Source: an uncultured Selenomonadales bacterium (GTDB taxonomy: Bacteria; Bacillota; Negativicutes; Selenomonadales; Selenomonadaceae). Taken from it: 11,093 nucleotides of DNA. The notes under the pieces were generated by a model. It was not told where the DNA came from. It searched no databases and saw only the letters and a program-made list of their open reading frames with translations. The DNA is taken from positions 1-11,093 of the forward strand of contig CAMVAG010000053.1 of assembly GCA_947165405.1 (NCBI GenBank), given 5' to 3'. Made by a program: the position numbers and the translations under genes. Positions 6,678-11,093 of this stretch are shown here, piece after piece. The stretch's first letter is position 1. Each line of letters starts with the position of its first letter.

Positions 6678-6700
6678 AGTTTCTGCGCGGCGGCTAAAAT
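6672..6700 (+). promoter_or_regulatory. Candidate rsmG promoter sharing its -35 with hisC
   Basis: TTGCAA at 6672-6677 is its own reverse complement and can serve both strands. On the plus strand TAAAAT (6695-6700, five of six) follows at the ideal 17-nt spacing. Predicted start near 6707 would leave a leader of only about 13 nt, beginning at the GGAG ribosome site. An alternative -35, TTGACT at 6667-6672, has a poor 22-nt spacing. Confidence 0.45.
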
Positions 6701-6719
6701 ATTCGCGGAGATGATTTGA

Positions 6720-7433
6720 ATGATTCGCGGCGAATTGGCAAAATTAATTCCGGCACTCGACGAGGCACAACTTGACAAGCTGGAAAAATTTTATCGGCTG
6801 GTGCTTGAACAAAACCGCGTGATGAATTTGACGACGATAACCGAGCCTCACGAGTTCGCGGTCAAGCACGTAATCGATTCGTTGAGCGCGTGGGACGAAA
6901 AAATTTTTCACGGCGTCGAAAAAATTTCGGACATCGGAACGGGCGCGGGCTTCCCTGCAATACCGTTGAAAATCTTTCGCCCGCAAATAAAATTTTGTCT
7001 GATTGATTCGCTCAATAAGCGCGTGGAATTTTTGAAACGAGTCGTCGAGGAGCTGGAGCTTGACGGCGTGGAAATTTTTCACGGGCGCGCCGAAGAACTT
7101 GCCAAAGAAAAATTTTTCCGCGAGCAATTCGACGCAGTGACTTCAAGAGCCGTCGCCCGATTAAATGTCTTGGCGGAATATTGTTTGCCCTTCGTGAAAG
7201 TCGGCGGATATTTCGTCGCGTGGAAAGGAAAAAATTTTCGTGAGGAACTTGACGAGGCACGAGCGGCGATTAAAATTTTGGGCGGCGGAAAAATTTTTGT
7301 CCGCGAAGTGAACTTGCCGACGCTTGACGATTCGCGAGCCGTGATTTACGTCAACAAAAAAAATTCGACGCCCGAAAAATATCCGCGTCGTGAAAATTTA
7401 ATCCGAACAAAAAATTTGGGAATGAGGAATTAA
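6720..7433 (+). CDS. rsmG: 16S rRNA (guanine-527 N7) methyltransferase
   Basis: A 237-residue SAM-dependent methyltransferase (formerly GidB) that modifies G527 of 16S rRNA in the 30S subunit. Seen: NLTTI at 36-40; the SAM-binding DIGTGAGFPAIP at 71-82; IDS at 95-97; TSRAVA at 141-146; WKGK at 168-171; and KYPRR at 220-224 near the end. The order and length are standard for RsmG. The ATG at 6720 follows GGAG (6707-6710) by 9 nt; an ATG at 6711 meets a stop at once. It is transcribed away from hisC, and the next gene begins 1 nt after its stop. The usual mnmG/mnmE or parA/parB neighbours are absent on both sides. Confidence 0.96.
   Translation: MIRGELAKLIPALDEAQLDKLEKFYRLVLEQNRVMNLTTITEPHEFAVKHVIDSLSAWDEKIFHGVEKISDIGTGAGFPAIPLKIFRPQIKFCLIDSLNKRVEFLKRVVEELELDGVEIFHGRAEELAKEKFFREQFDAVTSRAVARLNVLAEYCLPFVKVGGYFVAWKGKNFREELDEARAAIKILGGGKIFVREVNLPTLDDSRAVIYVNKKNSTPEKYPRRENLIRTKNLGMRN
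7424..7428 (+). promoter_or_regulatory. Ribosome binding site supporting a GTG start
   Basis: GAGGA inside the last codons of rsmG lies 6 nt before the GTG at 7435. The GTG start is further supported by the signal peptide that begins right there. Confidence 0.65.
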
Positions 7434-7434
7434 C

Positions 7435-8439
7435 GTGAGAAAAAAATTGATAACGGGCGCGGCACTTCTTGCGTTGCTGATGAACGCGCCGCAAGTTTCG
7501 GCGGAAGATGACGTTGTAATTTTCGGCGGCGAATTCGAGGACGAGGCAAATCCTTCCAAGCCTCAAAAAAAATCAAAGCCCGTCGAAAAACCTGCGCCTC
7601 CAAAACCAAAAGTCGACGAGCCGAAAGAGGAACCACCGCAGATTATTCAGCAGCCCGAAAGACAACCGATAGCCGACGAGCCGAAAGAAACGCCCGCGCC
7701 GATTGTTCCGCCGCCGATTAATCAACCGCCTATCGAAACTCTGCCGCCTGTCGAAAAACCTTTCAAACAACAGACAGAAACTTCGGGCAGGCAACAAGAA
7801 CGACTTGACGAGCCGAACACAAAATCCGAACCCTTTGCTTCAAGGCGTTCGATACTTCCTCCCTCGTCATTATCAAACAACACCGCGCCTCAACAAAATT
7901 TAAAAACGTTAAAGCCGCGTTTCCTCAAGTTGGCGGTCGACGACACTTACACTTACTATCTTGACAAAACCTCCGTGCAGTGGAAGAGGATACCCTACTT
8001 GGCGAACGAATACATGGCGGATGTTTGGATTCGAATGATTGAGCGCGAGCCGAGAATTCTCAACGACGACATGGCATATTACGGCGCGGAAAATTTCCGG
8101 GCGGAAGTTGCTTCGGCACGCGAGCAGGGCTATCAATATTCGCCCGAAGATTTAAAAGTTTTGAAGAGTCAGTCTTACGTTTTGGAACATTATTATCTGC
8201 GCCCGAAGACCAAACAAATTCAATTCCTCTGCGAGTTGGAAGTTTTCGGTCGTCCGCAAAACGCGATTAACGAACGAGCTTACGACAACAAAAATTGGGA
8301 ATACTTGGTGCCCGGCAGCGTCGAGTCTCTGATTTACGAGGCGACGATTAAAATTATCGGCAAGTCGAAGGCGACCGAGCGCGGGCACATGACTTTTATC
8401 GACATGCTTGACGAGTATGCACGAATTGCTTTGAATTAA
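7435..8439 (+). CDS. Secreted proline-rich protein of unknown function
   Basis: A 334-residue exported protein I do not recognise. Seen: a signal peptide (basic RKK, hydrophobic 6-17, probable cleavage after VSA at 21-23); an acidic segment (24-39); a Pro/Lys/Glu/Gln-rich extended linker (about 40-155) with DEPKE repeated at 61-65 and 81-85; then a probably folded C-terminal domain (160-334) rich in aromatic residues with a YYLDKTSVQW motif at 174-183, DVWIR at 196-200 and one cysteine, C266. The C-terminal half faintly recalls small surface-adhesin-type domains, but I cannot confirm this. The linker resembles TonB-like spacers that cross a cell-wall layer. It starts 1 nt after rsmG and is followed 13 nt later by a membrane transporter-like gene, so the three probably share a transcript. 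Confidence 0.85.
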   Translation: MRKKLITGAALLALLMNAPQVSAEDDVVIFGGEFEDEANPSKPQKKSKPVEKPAPPKPKVDEPKEEPPQIIQQPERQPIADEPKETPAPIVPPPINQPPIETLPPVEKPFKQQTETSGRQQERLDEPNTKSEPFASRRSILPPSSLSNNTAPQQNLKTLKPRFLKLAVDDTYTYYLDKTSVQWKRIPYLANEYMADVWIRMIEREPRILNDDMAYYGAENFRAEVASAREQGYQYSPEDLKVLKSQSYVLEHYYLRPKTKQIQFLCELEVFGRPQNAINERAYDNKNWEYLVPGSVESLIYEATIKIIGKSKATERGHMTFIDMLDEYARIALN

Positions 8440-8440
8440 T

Positions 8441-8446
8441 GAGGTG
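8441..8446 (+). promoter_or_regulatory. Ribosome binding site supporting a TTG start
   Basis: GAGGTG lies 6 nt before the TTG at 8453. This spacing and the membrane-protein N-terminus that follows support TTG as the start. Confidence 0.65.
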
Positions 8447-8452
8447 TGACTT

Positions 8453-9730
8453 TTGGAAACAGGACTAATCCCGCCTGCGCTGATAATTTTGTTGGCGGCG
8501 GTGAGCGGCTACTTTTCGCTGATGGAAACCGCGCTGATAGAGTGTCATCGCGGGCGGCTGGAAAAATTATCCGAAGACGGCAACGCTGACGCAAAAGCCG
8601 TTTTGGAAATGACGGAATCGCCTGCGCCGTTGAATGTCGCGCAAATCGGAATAACCTTCACGGGAATTTTGGCGGGCGTGTGCGCGGTGCTGACAATCCC
8701 TTTAATCGCCGCGCAGATAAATTTTCTTGAGCAGGCGGAAATAATTTCGGCGGCGGCAGCGTTAATCGCCACGACATTTATTTTTCTGTTGTTCGGAGAA
8801 TTTTTGCCAAAGCAGGCGGCGAAGCGTGACCCCGAAAATTTTTTGCTGAACCGATACAAAACTTTCCGATTGATTGTCGCGCTCATGAATCCGTTTGTTA
8901 TATTGCTGTCAAAAATTGCGGGCGGCTTGGGTTTTATCTTCGGCATGAACTCAAACAAAACCGACGCCGTAACCGAGGATGAAGTTTTGGATTTAATCGA
9001 ACAGGGCACCGAAGACGGCACGATTGAAAAATCCGAACAAGAGATGGTCGACAGGATTTTTGATGTCGGAGACGAGACGGCTTATTCTCTTATGACGCCG
9101 CGTGTTATGATTGTTTGGCTTGACCTCGACGACAGCTTGGAGAAAAATTTAAAAATCGTGCAAGAAAGTCCTCACACGATTTTTCCCGTCGGCTACGGCA
9201 GCTTGGATGATTGTCGCGGCTTGATTTACGTCAAAGATTTACTCGACGCCCTCTTGAAAGACGGACGCAACATTGATTTGGAAAAACTCATTCGCAAAGC
9301 AAATTACGTTCCGCGAACAATGGAGGCGTTCCGTATCGTCGAAAAGTTTCGTTCAAGCGGCATAACGGAGGCGATGGTCAACGACGAATACGGAGGCGTT
9401 ATCGGCTTCATCACGCTTGACGATATTGTCCGCGAGATTGTTGACACGAGCGGCGACGATAAGGACAACGAGCCGCAATTCATTAAGAACAAAGACAATT
9501 CGTGGACTGTCGACGGGCTGTGCGACATTGACGAATTCAAGGAGCGTTTCGACATTGAGACTTTGCCCGACGAGGAACACGACCACTTCAAGACAATGGG
9601 CGGCTTCCTTACCGCGTGCTTCGGCTACATTCCCAAAGTCGGCGAGTCTTACGAGTGGAACGGTTTCCGCTTCAAAGTCAAGGAAATGGACGGCGTTCGT
9701 ATCGGGAAAATTTTAATCACGCAAATTTAA
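8453..9730 (+). CDS. CNNM/CBS/CorC-domain membrane protein (HlyC/CorC, UPF0053 family)
   Basis: A 425-residue integral membrane protein of the CNNM-CorC family, linked in characterised members to Mg2+ efflux; the older label hemolysin is misleading. Seen: a CNNM (DUF21) domain over residues 1-165 with helices near 7-28, 66-88, 97-115 and 140-164, and signatures METAL (24-28), QIGIT (64-68) and GEFLPKQAA (115-123); a CBS pair (about 205-330) beginning LMTPRVMIVWLD, with DEYGG at 311-315 and GFITLDDI at 318-325; and a C-terminal CorC_HlyC domain (about 340-425). Length and domain order are normal. TTG start with a good ribosome site. Its last 18 nt overlap the convergent ferredoxin gene. The ion is inferred from the family only. 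Confidence 0.93.
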   Translation: METGLIPPALIILLAAVSGYFSLMETALIECHRGRLEKLSEDGNADAKAVLEMTESPAPLNVAQIGITFTGILAGVCAVLTIPLIAAQINFLEQAEIISAAAALIATTFIFLLFGEFLPKQAAKRDPENFLLNRYKTFRLIVALMNPFVILLSKIAGGLGFIFGMNSNKTDAVTEDEVLDLIEQGTEDGTIEKSEQEMVDRIFDVGDETAYSLMTPRVMIVWLDLDDSLEKNLKIVQESPHTIFPVGYGSLDDCRGLIYVKDLLDALLKDGRNIDLEKLIRKANYVPRTMEAFRIVEKFRSSGITEAMVNDEYGGVIGFITLDDIVREIVDTSGDDKDNEPQFIKNKDNSWTVDGLCDIDEFKERFDIETLPDEEHDHFKTMGGFLTACFGYIPKVGESYEWNGFRFKVKEMDGVRIGKILITQI

Positions 9731-9922
9731 ATTGTTATCGGTCGCTTCGGCGACTTTTTTTATTGCGGCGACGGGGCAGATTGAAATTATTTCGTTCCAA
9801 TCTTCAGCGCGGGTCTCGTCAAAAAAAATTCGACCGCGTTCATAAATCACGCCGCCGAATTCAGACTCACTCACGCAAGCCAAACACCTCACGCAAATTT
9901 TTTCGTCGTAAATTATTTTCAT
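9713..9922 (-). CDS. Small mono-cluster 4Fe-4S ferredoxin
   Basis: A 69-residue cytosolic ferredoxin-like protein. Seen: three cysteines C10-x2-C13-x2-C16 near the N-terminus and one remote C49 in ICPVAAI (48-54). This 3+1 ligand layout fits a single [4Fe-4S] cluster, with the second cluster site of two-cluster ferredoxins absent. The spacing from C16 to C49 is 32 residues. The C-terminal KKVAEATDNN tail is encoded over the terminator of the opposite gene. It starts 6 nt after the FkbM methyltransferase stop, with GAGGA overlapping that stop and only 3 nt from the ATG, so it is the second gene of that operon. Its electron partner is unknown. Confidence 0.82.
   Translation of the reverse strand: MKIIYDEKICVRCLACVSESEFGGVIYERGRIFFDETRAEDWNEIISICPVAAIKKVAEATDNNLNLRD
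9741..9761 (+). terminator. Strong intrinsic terminator with cUUCGg tetraloop
   Basis: GTCGC (9741-9745) and GCGAC (9750-9754) pair perfectly around TTCG, giving the very stable C(UUCG)G loop, followed by seven T residues (9755-9761). It ends the rsmG/secreted protein/CNNM transcript 10 nt after the last stop. It lies wholly inside the 3' part of the oppositely oriented ferredoxin gene. Confidence 0.88.
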
Positions 9923-9928
9923 GAATCC

Positions 9929-11080
9929 TCAACCAATCGCGCCTCTGCGAATCAAAAAAATATCACCGAGTTGTCCGAGCGGGTTATCGGGTCTTTTAAA
10001 ATTTCTCAACGCGTCAATCAGATAAATTTTTTCGCCGCCTTGAACGTGAATGAAATGCGAATAATTTTTTGCAAGCAATGTCATCATGTCCTCGAAGTAA
10101 CCCGAATTGTCCCAAGCTCGTAAATTGCATTCCATGAAAACAGGCGCGGGATTTTCCATGAGAAGATTTTTCGCGCCGAGCAAAACTTGAGGCTCAAAGC
10201 CCTCCGTGTCAATCCAAATGTATTTGACCTCCGACGCGGCGATTTTGTTTTCGGCAAGGTACGAGTCGAGCGGGATAACTTTAATGTTTGCAATCGGCCG
10301 GCTGTATGGGTGTTTGATAAAGCCGTTGGCTCCCGAATTGGCTCCGTTGCGATAGAGCATGAGTTCATTAAATTCGTTGCCCAAGCCGCAATTAACCAAG
10401 TCCGTTACCCCGTCCAAGTCGTTGAGAATCATGTTGACGCGATGCATTTTGAAATTTTCAGGGTCGGGTTCGAAGGCAAGCAGTTTCAAATTCGGTGCAA
10501 GGTTTTTGCAAAAATAAAGTCCGGTCGTGCCGATGTTCGCGCCCAAGTCGAGGAAGTAACCCGCGCTGTCGTCGACGCCGTAATATTTTTTCGACAAGGC
10601 GTGAAAAATTTTCATGTCGTTTGAAGCCCAATTAACACCACTGACGAACATATTACGCATACGGAACGGGTCTGTTGACGGCGCGACATAATGAAGCCCT
10701 TCGGTAGAGGCGGAAATATATTTGTGCCAACGCCTGTGATTTAAAAAATTCCAATGACGATAAAGTTGGTCGCAAGTCTCCGGTTTCATGAGCGCGTAAA
10801 CTGCAGCGGGATTATTTAACAAGCTGTTGAAATCTTTCGCGAAAACAATATTCTCCGTCGAAACATTCATCTCGCGCATCGTTTTAAAAATCTCGTTGAA
10901 AAGTTCGCGTTGACCATTCTCGAAAATCAAAACGAAATTCCAATCGCCGCGCATAATTACTTCCGCTTGATCTGCGTCGTCGGGGCGAAGCGTTCGAATA
11001 ATTTCAACGTCGTCTTTCAAAAAATTTTTTGCCCAAGCGGAACTTTCGCCCGTGTAATCCCACAACACAACTTTGAACAT
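9929..11080 (-). CDS. FkbM-family SAM-dependent methyltransferase
   Basis: A 383-residue methyltransferase of the FkbM family, members of which O-methylate sugars or polyketides. Seen: a C-terminal catalytic domain (about 150-380) with the SAM-binding DLGANIGT at 178-185, FEPDPENF at 203-210, PLDSYL at 270-275, IDTEGFEPQVLLGA at 290-303 and ECN at 317-319. The N-terminal 130 residues look like an extra alpha/beta domain (strands VVLWDY at 4-9 and NFVLIF at 48-53) and carry no motif I recognise. The ATG follows a perfect AGGAGG (11088-11093) by 7 nt at the very edge of the window. A ferredoxin gene follows after 6 nt. Glycan or flagellin-glycan methylation is plausible but not shown here. Confidence 0.88.
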   Translation of the reverse strand: MFKVVLWDYTGESSAWAKNFLKDDVEIIRTLRPDDADQAEVIMRGDWNFVLIFENGQRELFNEIFKTMREMNVSTENIVFAKDFNSLLNNPAAVYALMKPETCDQLYRHWNFLNHRRWHKYISASTEGLHYVAPSTDPFRMRNMFVSGVNWASNDMKIFHALSKKYYGVDDSAGYFLDLGANIGTTGLYFCKNLAPNLKLLAFEPDPENFKMHRVNMILNDLDGVTDLVNCGLGNEFNELMLYRNGANSGANGFIKHPYSRPIANIKVIPLDSYLAENKIAASEVKYIWIDTEGFEPQVLLGAKNLLMENPAPVFMECNLRAWDNSGYFEDMMTLLAKNYSHFIHVQGGEKIYLIDALRNFKRPDNPLGQLGDIFLIRRGAIG

Positions 11081-11093
11081 TAACTTGCCTCCT

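Noticed and set aside
10187..10624. A 145-residue open frame antisense to the FkbM gene
   Set aside because: Composition is typical of a shadow frame and it covers the SAM-binding region of the real gene.
1..11093. Matching AGGAGG and CCTCCT at the two window edges, like terminal inverted repeats
   Set aside because: Each is the ribosome binding site of the gene at that edge (SDR and FkbM), so the symmetry comes from where the window was cut.

Overview
The window carries 13 tightly packed protein genes, mostly in co-directional pairs or triplets with short gaps or 4-nt ATGA overlaps. No rRNA, tRNA, CRISPR array or insertion sequence was seen, and no stretch over 300 bases lacks a gene. The content suggests an anaerobic member of the Bacillota, possibly Negativicutes/Selenomonadales. 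The reasons are a CsaB-type pyruvyltransferase, a thioredoxin / CxxC microprotein / NapH-like triad of the kind I recall from anaerobic Firmicutes, GTG and TTG starts, and strong AGGAGG-like ribosome sites. The taxonomic placement is inference only.

Layout. (1) 14-1501, plus strand: an SDR oxidoreductase and a lipid-anchored flavodoxin. (2) 1591-3413, minus strand: CsaB-like polysaccharide pyruvyltransferase followed by an HNH nuclease-like protein, joined by an ATGA overlap. (3) 3529-4965, plus strand: membrane-anchored TlpA/ResA-like thioredoxin, a 48-residue CxxC membrane microprotein and a polytopic NapH-like iron-sulfur protein, all with overlapping reading frames. (4) 4972-6617, minus strand: hisC and hisB, ATGA-overlapped, with a clear promoter upstream of hisC. 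(5) 6720-9730, plus strand: rsmG, a secreted proline-rich protein of unknown function, and a CNNM/CBS/CorC transporter-like membrane protein, ending in a strong cUUCGg-loop terminator. (6) 9713-11080, minus strand: an FkbM-family methyltransferase followed by a mono-cluster ferredoxin whose 3' end overlaps the transporter gene.

Two themes stand out. First, three products of groups 1 and 3 (the lipoprotein flavodoxin, the anchored thioredoxin and the NapH-like protein with its CxxC microprotein) look like parts of extracytoplasmic electron transfer. The group-3 triad is the best candidate for a poorly described system: cytosolic Fe-S clusters could feed electrons across the membrane to the thioredoxin CPPC site. 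Second, the DNA itself is unusual. The palindrome AAATTT occurs about 59 times by manual scan, far above chance, in genes on both strands and in several reading frames.

The other genes are housekeeping (histidine synthesis, 16S rRNA methylation) or envelope/glycan related (CsaB, and possibly FkbM).
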